DNA of 34,907 bases from Sulfurimonas sp. (GCA_021648285.1 JAKITC010000018.1:1-34907), one strand, 5' to 3'; numbered from the stretch's first letter, positions 25,761 through 33,661 are shown. Notes: generated by a model from the letters alone, not told the origin. Translations and numbers: made by a program.

Positions 25761-25817
25761 TGTGCAAAGATTTTAGCGAAGCATAGTAAACTATGTGAGC
25801 CTAAATTTTTGTGCATA
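25761..25817 (+). repeat. tRNA-spacer hairpin, copy 2
   Basis: Basal TGTGC pairs with GTGCATA through G-U-tolerant pairing, the middle helix is A/T-rich, the internal loop is GAAG opposite TGA, and the apical helix CATAGT/ACTATG has an AA loop. It ends 12 bases from tRNA-Val copy 2. Confidence 0.75.
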
Positions 25818-25829
25818 TATTTCAAAAAA

Positions 25830-25905
25830 TGGTGGGCACTACTGGACTCGAACCAGTGACATCTACCTTGTAAGGGTAGCGCTCTACCAACTGAGCTAAG
25901 CGCCC
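25830..25905 (-). tRNA. tRNA-Val (TAC), copy 2
   Basis: Same anticodon arm as copy 1, but acceptor GGGCGCT/AGTGCCC and T stem ACTGG/CCAGT (copy 1: ACAAG/CTTGT), so the differences are paired. CCA is encoded. Confidence 0.96.
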
Positions 25906-26020
25906 AAAATTATGTTTTTTACTTTACTCTTCGTTAAGTTTTCTTTCGGATACCGATGTATTTCTCTTTCAAACTTGCCTTGATTAAAGAAAAAATCAAA
26001 AAACTTGTTTTTTGAATTAG

Positions 26021-26079
26021 TTGTGCTAAAGTTTCAAACGAAGCGTACACTAGTACGTGAGCTTGCAACTGAAGTGCAA
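26021..26079 (+). repeat. tRNA-spacer hairpin, copy 3
   Basis: Basal TTGTGCT/AGTGCAA, middle AGTTTCAAAC opposite GCTTGCAACT with two mismatches, internal loop GAAG opposite TGA, apical CGTAC/GTACG with loop ACTA. It ends 13 bases from tRNA-Asp copy 2. Confidence 0.8.
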
Positions 26080-26092
26080 ATAAACAGAAAAA

Positions 26093-26169
26093 TGGCGCGG
26101 TGGACGAGATTCGAACTCGCGACCCCCTGCGTGACAGGCAGGTATTCTAACCAGCTGAACTACCACCGC
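26093..26169 (-). tRNA. tRNA-Asp (GTC), copy 2
   Basis: Identical to copy 1 except the T stem GCGAG/CTCGT and T-loop end, where base pairs are swapped but pairing is kept. CCA is encoded. Confidence 0.96.
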
Positions 26170-26191
26170 ATATTTATTCTTATTCGTCGTC

Positions 26192-26233
26192 AAAAATTCA
26201 CTCACATACTATAGTATGCTTCATAAATCTTTT
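26192..26233 (-). repeat. tRNA-spacer hairpin, opposite orientation
   Basis: On the minus strand the core reads GAAG-CATACT-AT-AGTATG-TGA, flanked by an A/T-rich helix (AAAAGATTTAT with GTGAATTTTT). The internal loop is the same as in the plus-strand copies. Confidence 0.75.
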
Positions 26234-26288
26234 CCTTGATTAAGAAAAAATTATATTTTCTCAGTATTAAATGGTTTTTTTGAATTAG

Positions 26289-26348
26289 TTGTGCTGAAGT
26301 TTCAAGTGAAGCGTACATAAGGTACGTGAACTTTAAACTGAAGTGCAA
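26289..26348 (+). repeat. tRNA-spacer hairpin, copy 4
   Basis: Basal TTGTGCT/AGTGCAA, middle AGTTT-C-AAGT opposite ACTT-T-AAACT, internal loop GAAG opposite TGA, apical CGTAC/GTACG with loop ATAAG. It lies 12 bases from the tRNA-Lys CCA end. Confidence 0.8.
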
Positions 26349-26360
26349 ATAATCAAAAAA

Positions 26361-26436
26361 TGGTGTCCTGTGATGGATTCGAACCATCGGCCACATCATT
26401 AAAAGTGACGTGCTCTACCAGCTGAGCTAACAAGAC
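26361..26436 (-). tRNA. tRNA-Lys (TTT)
   Basis: Minus-strand cloverleaf with acceptor GTCTTGT/ACAGGAC, anticodon stem CGTCA/TGATG and loop CTTTTAA (anticodon TTT). CCA is encoded. First gene of the tRNA operon, about 22 bases after the predicted start site. Confidence 0.96.
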
Positions 26437-26464
26437 GTTTTCCTCTATTTGTTAAGAGGTCGAA

Positions 26465-26493
26465 ATTATAGACAAATAGGTTTTAATTGTCAA
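26465..26493 (-). promoter_or_regulatory. Consensus sigma70 promoter of the tRNA operon
   Basis: On the minus strand TTGACA (26493-26488) and TATAAT (26470-26465) are both exact consensus with a 17-base spacer. It lies in the gap between the cinA-like stop and tRNA-Lys. Such a match is rare in this AT-rich genome and fits a strong stable-RNA promoter. Confidence 0.85.
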
Positions 26494-26510
26494 GATAAAA
26501 AGTGTTAAAT

Positions 26511-27599
26511 TTAAAAAAACATCTCTTTATCTATCAATATAAGTATTTTTATTGCAAATAGCGTACTTTGGTATTGAATATAATTTCTATCACCACTTAA
26601 ATTTAGGCGAACTTCTTTATGTTCTTCTTCGGTTCTGACACCTACATGTATTGTTCCTACAGGTTTATACTCAGTTCCGCCACCATCACCTGCAACTCCA
26701 CTAACAGAGATTGCATAATCGGCGTTGCTTACATTCATTACTCCCTCACTCATCTCTAAAACAACTTCATTGCTTACAGCACCATATTTTTTTAGAGTTT
26801 CATTGTTCACTCCAAGCCAATTTTCTTTTATTATATTAGAGTATGTAACAAGAGAGCCATCTAGTATCTTAGATGCACCGTTTCTTCTTGTAAAAAAATA
26901 AGTCAATAATCCACCGGTACAACTCTCAGCAAAACTAATCTTCTTATTCTTTGCTGCAAGTCTGTCTGTGATGTAAGTAACAATACATGCCACACCGATG
27001 AGCTTGTTCGGCAATAGCTGTTTAGAAGAAGTAATAAACTTTGAAATATTGCCGTACTTTTTGCTCCTTACATCAACTCTCAGCCATCCATCTATGAGAG
27101 TTACTATATCTATATTTACCTCATGTGTTTGTGCAATCGGGCTAAGTATAGCTATTGCGCTCTCTTTATCTTCTTCAAATATATGAATTGTAGCATTGGA
27201 CTCTTCAAAATGCAAAAGTATCTCCGGAAGTTTTTGCATTTCATCTACATGTAGAACATTTGTTATTGAATTATTATGTTCCAAAAGATAACTTCCTTCT
27301 TCAAAAACACTGACTTTTGATGGAATAAGCATGCCGTCTTTTAATATCTGATTATCACTTGTAGCTGTACATATCAACTTGCCAATCGTTGAAAAATGAT
27401 ATTTTGACGTAACTACAATAAGTTTATCTGATGAGTTTAACTCTTGTTCCAAATATAAAAATAGAGAGTTGTCACTCTCTTTAAAGTATGTTACAGAATC
27501 GATAAAGTCTGATTTTTGCTCGATATTTCTAATAACGTACTCTTTTAAAGATGTGTTATATATAAACTTATTGCCAATAAATATAAGATGCAGTTTCAT
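26511..27599 (-). CDS. CinA-like protein (C-terminal PncC-type amidohydrolase domain)
   Basis: The C-terminal domain (about 205-355) has the CinA/PncC signatures ISFAESCTGGLL, GAVSNEVVLEMSEG and ADYAISVSGVAGDGGG, GTIHVGV; PncC deamidates nicotinamide mononucleotide. The N-terminal 200 residues correspond in position to the MoCF-like domain of full CinA but have drifted and I see no clear motif. A TTG at 27623 could add 8 residues; the ATG at 27599 starting MKLHLIFIG is more likely. The gene diverges from ileS and is followed by the tRNA operon. As I recall cinA-ileS proximity is shared with Campylobacter. Confidence 0.85.
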   Translation of the reverse strand: MKLHLIFIGNKFIYNTSLKEYVIRNIEQKSDFIDSVTYFKESDNSLFLYLEQELNSSDKLIVVTSKYHFSTIGKLICTATSDNQILKDGMLIPSKVSVFEEGSYLLEHNNSITNVLHVDEMQKLPEILLHFEESNATIHIFEEDKESAIAILSPIAQTHEVNIDIVTLIDGWLRVDVRSKKYGNISKFITSSKQLLPNKLIGVACIVTYITDRLAAKNKKISFAESCTGGLLTYFFTRRNGASKILDGSLVTYSNIIKENWLGVNNETLKKYGAVSNEVVLEMSEGVMNVSNADYAISVSGVAGDGGGTEYKPVGTIHVGVRTEEEHKEVRLNLSGDRNYIQYQSTLFAIKILILIDKEMFF

Positions 27600-27687
27600 A
27601 TCGTTGGTAGCCTTTTTGAGCAAATTTATTTCGACTTATTATATCACTATTTATTTATTTTAAAGTAGCTTTTAAACCCTTTAGATG

Positions 27688-27693
27688 TATAAT
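27688..27693 (+). promoter_or_regulatory. Extended -10 element for ileS
   Basis: TGTATAAT, placing transcription start near 27700 and the ileS ATG about 24 bases later. It rules out the in-frame ATG at 27685 as the usual start. Confidence 0.5.
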
Positions 27694-27723
27694 CCAAAAA
27701 ATTTATACACTTTTGGGATAAAT

Positions 27724-30489
27724 ATGGACTACAAAGAGACACTACTTTTACCTACTACAGATTTTGCCATGAGAGGCAATCTTATCAATAATGAACCAAA
27801 ACGATATGCTGATTGGGATAACAAAAAAATATATGAGAAGATGAAGGCAAATCGTAAAAATGCACCTAGTTTTACTCTTCATGATGGACCTCCATATGCA
27901 AATGGAAATATTCACATCGGTCACGCACTTAACAAAGTTCTTAAAGACATCATCATCAAACACAACTACTTTAACGGTAAGTCTGTTCGTTTTACTCCGG
28001 GCTGGGATTGTCACGGTCTTCCAATCGAGCAGCAAGTTGAAAAAAAACTTGGTGGTAAAAAGAAAAAAGAGCTTTTAGAGACTGCAAAAGTAAGAGAACT
28101 TTGTCGTGCTCACGCTGCTAAATTTGTAGATATTCAAAAAGAAGAATTTAAACAGTTAGGTATTTTAGCTGACTGGGAAAATCCTTATGTCACCATGGAT
28201 TTTAAATTCGAAGCGAATATTTATAGGACACTTTGTAGTGTTGCTAAAAAAGGTCTTTTAATCGAGCGTTCTAAACCTGTTTACTGGTCATGGGCTGAGA
28301 GAACTGCACTTGCTGAAGCTGAAGTTGAGTATGAAGACAAAGAGTCTCACTCCATCTATGTTGCATTTGAGTTAAGTGATGAGGCAAAAGCTAAAGCAGA
28401 TTTAGCTGGAAAAAAAGTAGCCTTGGTTATCTGGACTACGACTCCTTGGACTCTTCCATCAAACACAGGTATCTCTCTTCACCCAGAAGAAAAATATGTC
28501 CTTACTACTGATGGTTATATCGTTGCAAAAGCTCTTCATGAATCTTTAAAAGAGTCGGGTGTTGTAAAAGGTGATGTTGCAAGAGAGATAGACTCTAAAC
28601 TTTTTGAAAATCAAGTTGCAATCAACCCGCTAAACGGCAGAACTTCAAAAGTTGTTCTAGGCGATCACGTACTTATGGACAGCGGTACAGGTGGTGTTCA
28701 CACAGCTCCTGGACATGGTGAAGACGATTACCGTGTTGGACTAAAGTATGATTTAGAAGTTATTATGCCGGTTGATGAGACTGGTTGTTTTGATGAGACT
28801 GTTGTAAAAGAAAAACTGCTTCCTAATCCCGAAGAGTTTGTTGGTCAACTTATCTTCAAATGTAATGACAGAATCTTGGAGCTTTTAGGTAGTGCCCTAC
28901 TTCAAAAGTCTAAGTTCACTCACTCATATCCACACTGCTGGAGATCTCACACTCCTCTAATTTTTCGTGCTACTAGACAGTGGTTTATCTCTGTAGATGA
29001 GAAACCTGAGGGCGAAGACAAAACTCTTAGAAATATCGCATTAGGCGAAGTAGAAAAAACTCTTTTCTATCCAGAGACTGGAAGAAATAGACTTAAATCC
29101 ATGGTTGAAAATCGTCCTGACTGGTGTATATCTCGCCAAAGAGATTGGGGTGTTCCTATCGCATTTTTCAGAGTAAAAGCTAGCGGAGAAGTAATTCTTG
29201 ATGAGAAGGTTCTAAACTTCACTGCTATGATTTTTGAGATGCAAGGAAGTGACGCTTGGTACTCTCTGCCGACAGAACATCTTCTATACCCAGGCTCTGG
29301 ATATACAGCAGATGAAGTAGAAAAAGTAACTGACATCTTAGACGTATGGTTTGACAGTGGTTCGACTTGGAACTCTGTTTTAAAATCTCGTAACTATGAC
29401 GCTGGTGAATACCAAGCTGACCTTTATGTAGAGGGTTCGGACCAACATCGCGGTTGGTTCCAATCATCAATGTTTTTATCTTGTGCAGTTGAGCATAAAG
29501 CGCCTTACAAAGCCGTTCTTACTCACGGTTTCACAGTGGATGAAAAAGGTGAGAAGATGTCAAAGTCCAAGGGTAATGTTATTGCTCCTGAGAAAATTTT
29601 AAAAGAGTACGGTAGTGAGATTCTTCGTCTTTGGGTTGCGTCAAGTGATTACCAAAGTGATTTGAAAATCTCTCAAGGTATCTTAAAACAGACATCTGAA
29701 AACTATAGAAAACTTAGAAATACTTTTAGAATCATGTTAGCAAATATTAATGACCTAGAAACTCTGACACCTTATAGCAAAATGGGTGAGTTAGATAAGT
29801 GGATACTTACTCTTGCTAAAAATGTATTTAACGAAGTTCATAAGTCATTTGGCGAGTATAACTTCGTCCACGGTATGAGTCTTTTAAACAACTTTATCGT
29901 TAATGAGTTAAGCGGTATCTACATCGATATTACTAAAGATTCTCTGTATTGTGACGGTATAAAAGACGCTAAGAGAAATTCATCTCAAAGTGCTATGGCA
30001 ATCATGACAAAATCTCTTTTAGTTCTAATCGCTCCGATACTTACTTACACGGCAGATGAGATTGTAGAGAATGCTCCGGCTATCATCAAAGGTGACGCGG
30101 CAGATATATTTGACTTTGTATACGCAGAGATAGAAGCTACTGAGAGTAAGTTCAATGCTGAGTACATGTTAAAAGCAAGAGAAGGTTTTGGAACTGTAAT
30201 CGATGGACTTAAAAAAGAGAAAATCATCAAAAATACTTTAGAGTTAGTAATATACACTGAATCTTCAACTGCACTAAGCATGGATAAGACTGAAGCAGAA
30301 GACTGGTTTGTTGTTTCTGGAGTGTTTGAAGATAAGCCAGAAGAAGAGATACTTGGAACTTTTAAAGTTGAGGATGATACGTTTGTTATCTCTAAAGCTG
30401 TAGAAGCAAAATGTCCTAGATGTTGGAAATACCAAGCAGCAAGCGAAGAATCTACATGTCAAAGATGTGAAAGTGTTGTAAATGCCTGA
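27724..30489 (+). CDS. ileS: Isoleucyl-tRNA synthetase
   Basis: The 921-residue class I synthetase begins MDYKETLLLP as in the family. HIGH motif is in GNIHIGHALNK (about 58-68), CP1 editing domain includes TTTPWTLPSNT and GTGGVHTAPGHGEDDY, KMSKS is in EKMSKSKGN, the anticodon-binding region follows, and a C-terminal zinc site is seen in CPRCWKY with CQRCE. It charges tRNA-Ile and edits Val. An ATG 39 bases upstream (27685) is in frame but overlaps the promoter. GGGATAAAT precedes the chosen ATG. It overlaps the next small gene by 8 bases. Confidence 0.98.
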   Translation: MDYKETLLLPTTDFAMRGNLINNEPKRYADWDNKKIYEKMKANRKNAPSFTLHDGPPYANGNIHIGHALNKVLKDIIIKHNYFNGKSVRFTPGWDCHGLPIEQQVEKKLGGKKKKELLETAKVRELCRAHAAKFVDIQKEEFKQLGILADWENPYVTMDFKFEANIYRTLCSVAKKGLLIERSKPVYWSWAERTALAEAEVEYEDKESHSIYVAFELSDEAKAKADLAGKKVALVIWTTTPWTLPSNTGISLHPEEKYVLTTDGYIVAKALHESLKESGVVKGDVAREIDSKLFENQVAINPLNGRTSKVVLGDHVLMDSGTGGVHTAPGHGEDDYRVGLKYDLEVIMPVDETGCFDETVVKEKLLPNPEEFVGQLIFKCNDRILELLGSALLQKSKFTHSYPHCWRSHTPLIFRATRQWFISVDEKPEGEDKTLRNIALGEVEKTLFYPETGRNRLKSMVENRPDWCISRQRDWGVPIAFFRVKASGEVILDEKVLNFTAMIFEMQGSDAWYSLPTEHLLYPGSGYTADEVEKVTDILDVWFDSGSTWNSVLKSRNYDAGEYQADLYVEGSDQHRGWFQSSMFLSCAVEHKAPYKAVLTHGFTVDEKGEKMSKSKGNVIAPEKILKEYGSEILRLWVASSDYQSDLKISQGILKQTSENYRKLRNTFRIMLANINDLETLTPYSKMGELDKWILTLAKNVFNEVHKSFGEYNFVHGMSLLNNFIVNELSGIYIDITKDSLYCDGIKDAKRNSSQSAMAIMTKSLLVLIAPILTYTADEIVENAPAIIKGDAADIFDFVYAEIEATESKFNAEYMLKAREGFGTVIDGLKKEKIIKNTLELVIYTESSTALSMDKTEAEDWFVVSGVFEDKPEEEILGTFKVEDDTFVISKAVEAKCPRCWKYQAASEESTCQRCESVVNA

Positions 30490-30589
30490 TTTTTCACAGC
30501 CTGTTGAGAGTTCATTTGTTGTAGCAACAATCGCTGCAGTATTTGTTCTTGTTGGGGTTGGGATATTACTCGTTAAAAAATTTAAATAA
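30482..30589 (+). CDS. 35-residue single-pass membrane peptide between ileS and gatA
   Basis: A short frame starts at ATG inside the last codons of ileS (8-base overlap) and encodes [12 protein letters not shown], one hydrophobic helix of about 21 residues (about 13-32), then KKFK. The topology is short outside, positive inside. It ends 10 bases before gatA, so it sits inside the ileS-gatA operon. I recall a similar tiny membrane protein gene between gatA and ileS in Campylobacter jejuni, which argues it is real. Function unknown. Confidence 0.7.
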   Translation: MPDFSQPVESSFVVATIAAVFVLVGVGILLVKKFK

Positions 30590-30599
30590 GGATATTTTT

Positions 30600-31943
30600 G
30601 TGATTACCCTAAAAGAAGCCCTAAAATTATCAAAAGAAGAATTAGCAAAATTTAAATATGAACTAAAAGCAAAGATAGAAGCTAGACCTGAACTAAATGC
30701 TTACATAGATGTAAAAAATATCGGTGATGGCGTACCTATCGCTATCAAAGACAACATCCAAGTAAAAGACTGGTCTGTGACATCCGGTTCTAACATACTT
30801 CAAGGTTACATCGCTCCATATAACGCTACTGTTATCAACAAGATGACTAAAGCAGGACTAAGTCCATTTGGTAGAACAAATATGGATGAGTTTGCTATGG
30901 GTTCAACGACTGAGTCTAGCTTCTACGGAAAGACTTTAAACCCTCACAATGCAGACTATGTACCAGGTGGTAGTTCTGGTGGTTCTGCTGCTGCTGTTGG
31001 TGCCGGTCTTGCAATTGCTGCATTAGGAAGTGATACTGGTGGTTCTATCCGTCAGCCAGCTTCATTTTGTGGTATCGTTGGGATGAAGCCGACTTATGGT
31101 CGTGTGAGCCGTTATGGACTAGGTGCTTATGCATCTTCACTTGACCAAATCGGACCTATGACTCAAAACGTTGAAGATGCTGCAATTTTGTATGACATCA
31201 TCAGCGGTCATGATGAAAAAGACTCAACATCTGCAAATATGAATGACAAAGTATCTGATAAACTGGATGCATCTTGCAAACTTCGTGTTGCTGTACTTCC
31301 TAAACATATTGAAAATGCCAGTGACGATGTAAAAAAAGCCTATGCAGAGGCTATTGAAGCACTTAAAGCACAAGGACATGAAATAATAGAAAAAGAGTTG
31401 ATGGACGCTAAGTTTGACATCTCCGCTTACTACATCACGGCAACTGCTGAAGCTACTACAAACCTTGCTCGTTATGACGGTATCCGTTACGGTAACCGTG
31501 TAGTTGGTAAAAATCTTGAAGATACTTTCATCCAGACTCGAAGCAACGGTTTTGGCGATGAAGTTAAGCGCCGTATCTTACTTGGAAACTTTGTTCTTTC
31601 AAGTGGATACTATGAAGCTTACTATGTAAAAGCGCAAAAAGTACGTCATATTATCAAAGATGAATATGCAAAAATCTTTGAAGATGTTGATTTGATTTTA
31701 TCTCCAATCGCACCAGGTACTGCACCTAAATTTGGAGAGCTTAGAAATCCAATGGACATGTACCTGAGTGATTTATACTCTATCAGTGTAAACCTTGCAG
31801 GTCTTCCAGCTCTTTGTCTTCCTATAAACAAAGGCGAAAACGGTATGCCTGTCGGTCTTCAGCTAATCGCTAAAGCTTATGATGAGCAGACACTTTTTGA
31901 TGGTGCTCTTGGCTTAGAGAAGCAGATAGGTTATAACTCTTAA
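30600..31943 (+). CDS. gatA: Aspartyl/glutamyl-tRNA amidotransferase subunit A
   Basis: The 447-residue amidase has the Ser-cisSer-Lys triad region: AIKDNIQVK (Lys), [11 protein letters not shown] and [16 protein letters not shown], plus the [18 protein letters not shown] substrate segment. GatCAB converts Glu-tRNA-Gln (and often Asp-tRNA-Asn) to the amidated forms. The start is GTG at 30600 with GGAT upstream, giving [15 protein letters not shown]; a frame opening further up at 30543 overlaps the membrane peptide and is not used. gatB and gatC are not in the window. Confidence 0.97.
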   Translation: MITLKEALKLSKEELAKFKYELKAKIEARPELNAYIDVKNIGDGVPIAIKDNIQVKDWSVTSGSNILQGYIAPYNATVINKMTKAGLSPFGRTNMDEFAMGSTTESSFYGKTLNPHNADYVPGGSSGGSAAAVGAGLAIAALGSDTGGSIRQPASFCGIVGMKPTYGRVSRYGLGAYASSLDQIGPMTQNVEDAAILYDIISGHDEKDSTSANMNDKVSDKLDASCKLRVAVLPKHIENASDDVKKAYAEAIEALKAQGHEIIEKELMDAKFDISAYYITATAEATTNLARYDGIRYGNRVVGKNLEDTFIQTRSNGFGDEVKRRILLGNFVLSSGYYEAYYVKAQKVRHIIKDEYAKIFEDVDLILSPIAPGTAPKFGELRNPMDMYLSDLYSISVNLAGLPALCLPINKGENGMPVGLQLIAKAYDEQTLFDGALGLEKQIGYNS

Positions 31944-31978
31944 AAAACTTAATTATTTATATGTATAGGGAGTAGTTT

Positions 31979-32110
31979 ATGCTAAGAGAAAAACTAATAG
32001 AAACCGCTCTTCAGTGGCAAAAGCACTATGGTGTAGCTCCACAAATAAGAGTTAATGAAAATGTACACTACTTACATAATAATGGCACAATGACAACTGA
32101 GCCAAATTAA
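31979..32110 (+). pseudogene. Truncated N-terminal gene fragment (43 codons)
   Basis: ATG with GGGAG six bases upstream starts LREKLIETALQWQKHYGVAPQI, a confident-looking N-terminus similar in style to conserved small proteins starting with a helix and a GVAPxI motif. After about residue 26 the sequence (VNENVHYLHNN) becomes low quality and stops at TAA 32108. I take it as the 5' part of a longer gene that lost its end at the edge of the accessory island. It might still be a short functional peptide. Confidence 0.45.
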
Positions 32111-32232
32111 AATCACAAAACATACCCCAAATATTAAATCTCCACTTCTACATGTAAGAAAAACAAAACCTACATGTATAGCAATGATTTAACCACTTTT
32201 TAATAGTCTAAAGCAGCAATACTGTACTTAAA
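32111..32232. other. Non-coding gap with a doubled TACATGTA motif
   Basis: CTACATGTA occurs twice, near 32144 and 32170. The unit contains an 8-base palindrome. No gene is seen. Confidence 0.35.
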
Positions 32233-32295
32233 TTATGTTTGACATGTCATTTTAATAACTAGCTTATTTACTAAAGGATATACCAATAAAAGTAT
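32225..32295. repeat. Left copy of a 71-bp direct repeat (DUF2798 3' end)
   Basis: Matches 34186-34256 with four differences. It covers the last codons of the DUF2798-like pseudogene and 8 bases beyond its stop. The two copies bracket about 1.9 kb holding the AhpD-like, TetR and S24 genes. Confidence 0.85.
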
Positions 32296-32436
32296 TGGAA
32301 AAGCCATTATATAAGCTAATATCCATGACTTCATCCAAATACTAATAAAATCATTTACTTATACTAAATTAATAAAAGTCATAATACCAGAGAGCAATAA
32401 TGATTGTATAGTTCCAAGGTATTTATTAGGTATCAT
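32233..32436 (-). pseudogene. DUF2798-like two-helix membrane protein with an internal stop
   Basis: Read on the minus strand from ATG 32436: MIPNKYLGTIQSLLLSGIMT..., then TAA at 32361-32359, then in the same frame VNDFISIWMKSWILAYIMAF and PLVNKLVIKMT. This is the DUF2798 layout (two TM helices with ...SIWMKxWxxAxxxAFP between). Without the stop it would be 67 codons, near the usual family length. Replacing one base of the TAA would restore the frame, so this looks like a recent nonsense mutation. It lies 12 bases after the AhpD-like gene on the same strand. Confidence 0.7.
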
Positions 32437-32448
32437 TTTGTTCACTCC

Positions 32449-32979
32449 CTAAGATTGTGAAGCAAAATAATCAAAAACAGAAACGTATCCACCTCTATTT
32501 GTAGTTTCAGTTGCCATCTGATCAAAGGCTTCTGATGGTAATTCATCTGAGAATCCAAATCCATTTGCCATTGTGTTATACATGTTAACAGCGCCAACCC
32601 AAGATATAACATTCTCTATAGTTTCATCAGACCAGCGTTTATCCTGAACTCTCTTAATGTCTTCTACTGTAATGTCATTTGGATTTTTATTTAGCTTAAG
32701 ACTAAATGAAATAATAATATCTAGGTCTTCACTTACTGCTACACTTGACTGATTATTATTTATCGCATCTTTTGTGCCACGATGTATTTCTTTACAAAAT
32801 TCAGAATTATTAGCACTAGAAATAGCTAACGCAATTTCTTCAAAATCCAACCAATTTAACTCTTTCGCATCTTTAACGATGTTATCCAATATTTCAACTA
32901 TTGGTCTGTACACCTTATGATTTCGTAAAAGTGCTTCCATGAAATTTTCTGTATTTTCATGCTGCTTTAAGTATCTCAT
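32449..32979 (-). CDS. AhpD/carboxymuconolactone decarboxylase-like protein lacking the first active-site Cys
   Basis: The 176-residue all-helical protein carries an AhpD-type motif: Glu47, then NNSEFCKEIH with Cys62 and His66. The canonical motif is E-x11-C-x2-C-x3-H; here the first cysteine is Ser59. Family members are alkylhydroperoxidases or protect against reactive compounds; without the pair, disulfide-based peroxidase chemistry is doubtful. It is driven by a consensus promoter with a palindromic operator over the start site, and diverges from a TetR gene, so it is probably that regulator's target. Confidence 0.7.
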   Translation of the reverse strand: MRYLKQHENTENFMEALLRNHKVYRPIVEILDNIVKDAKELNWLDFEEIALAISSANNSEFCKEIHRGTKDAINNNQSSVAVSEDLDIIISFSLKLNKNPNDITVEDIKRVQDKRWSDETIENVISWVGAVNMYNTMANGFGFSDELPSEAFDQMATETTNRGGYVSVFDYFASQS

Positions 32980-32998
32980 ATGTTATCCTTTTTTGTCT

Positions 32999-33014
32999 TA
33001 CCTACTAGTAGGTA
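32999..33014. promoter_or_regulatory. 16-bp palindromic operator for the adjacent TetR regulator
   Basis: TACCTACTAGTAGGTA is a perfect palindrome immediately after the -10 of the AhpD-like promoter, covering the expected start site. It is close in form to the ACC-gact-GGT-type boxes of some TetR-family repressors. The TetR gene starts 84 bases away in the opposite direction. Confidence 0.75.
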
Positions 33015-33018
33015 GTGA

Positions 33019-33047
33019 AGTATACTATATCGATATTTTAATGTCAA
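33019..33047 (-). promoter_or_regulatory. Sigma70 promoter of the AhpD-like gene
   Basis: Minus strand TTGACA (33047-33042), 17-base spacer, TATACT (33024-33019). The operator begins 4 bases downstream of the -10. Confidence 0.75.
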
Positions 33048-33097
33048 GATAGAGTAAGCAAACGCAATTAATTTATTGCTATGATATACTTGCATCT

Positions 33098-33661
33098 ATG
33101 AATGATAGAAAAACACAAATTATAAAGCATAGCGTTGAACTAGTAAAAAAATATGGTTATGACAGTTTTTCTTATGCTGATATTTCTAAAGATTTTGGTA
33201 TAACAAAGGCTACTATTCATCATCATTTTCCAAAAAAAGATGATCTTGGATTGGAGATTTGTTATTATATACACGAAAATATGTTAACAGCATTTGATAA
33301 AATTTTATCTGAAAATACTCCTGCCAAGAAAAAAATACAAGAGTATATAGCTTTATACGCAAACATGATTGATGAAGGCGATAAGATTTGTCCCATTGCT
33401 TCTTTGCAGGCCGAATCAAATATAATCTCTGAAAAGATGAAAAAAGAAGTCTGCACAATAGATGATTTAGAAAACATGTTTATAGAAAAACTACTACACT
33501 TAGGTATACAATCAAAAGAATTTACTATAACTGGCAACATAAAATATGAAGCAATCCTAATAACTTCTGCTCTAAAGGGTGCACTAATGTATGCAAGAAT
33601 TCATGGGGAAGAAAATTACGAAATGATTTCAAAACAACTTTTAATGCGTCTAAATATTTAA
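33098..33661 (+). CDS. TetR/AcrR-family transcriptional regulator
   Basis: The 187-residue protein has a TetR N-terminal helix-turn-helix: IIKHSVELVKKYGYDSFSYADIS with recognition region FGITKATIHHHFPKKDDLG (about 31-49), followed by a helical ligand-binding domain. It diverges from the AhpD-like gene, with a 118-base gap holding that gene's promoter and a perfect palindrome, so it most likely represses that gene. Its own start has TATGAT about 12 bases upstream and no obvious ribosome site, so the mRNA may be nearly leaderless. The inducer is unknown. Confidence 0.92.
   Translation: MNDRKTQIIKHSVELVKKYGYDSFSYADISKDFGITKATIHHHFPKKDDLGLEICYYIHENMLTAFDKILSENTPAKKKIQEYIALYANMIDEGDKICPIASLQAESNIISEKMKKEVCTIDDLENMFIEKLLHLGIQSKEFTITGNIKYEAILITSALKGALMYARIHGEENYEMISKQLLMRLNI

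Noticed and set aside
25477..26348. Spacer hairpins as integron attC sites
   Set aside because: Size and fold are reminiscent, but the terminal RYYYAAC and GTTRRRY core sites are missing and no integrase is present.
25305..26360. tRNA spacers as a CRISPR array
   Set aside because: Repeats are hairpins of about 60 bases in both orientations with drifting sequence, with tRNA genes between them, not short identical repeats with unique spacers.
27685..27723. Upstream ATG as the ileS start
   Set aside because: It lies over the TATAAT box and the family N-terminus begins at MDYKETLLLP from 27724.
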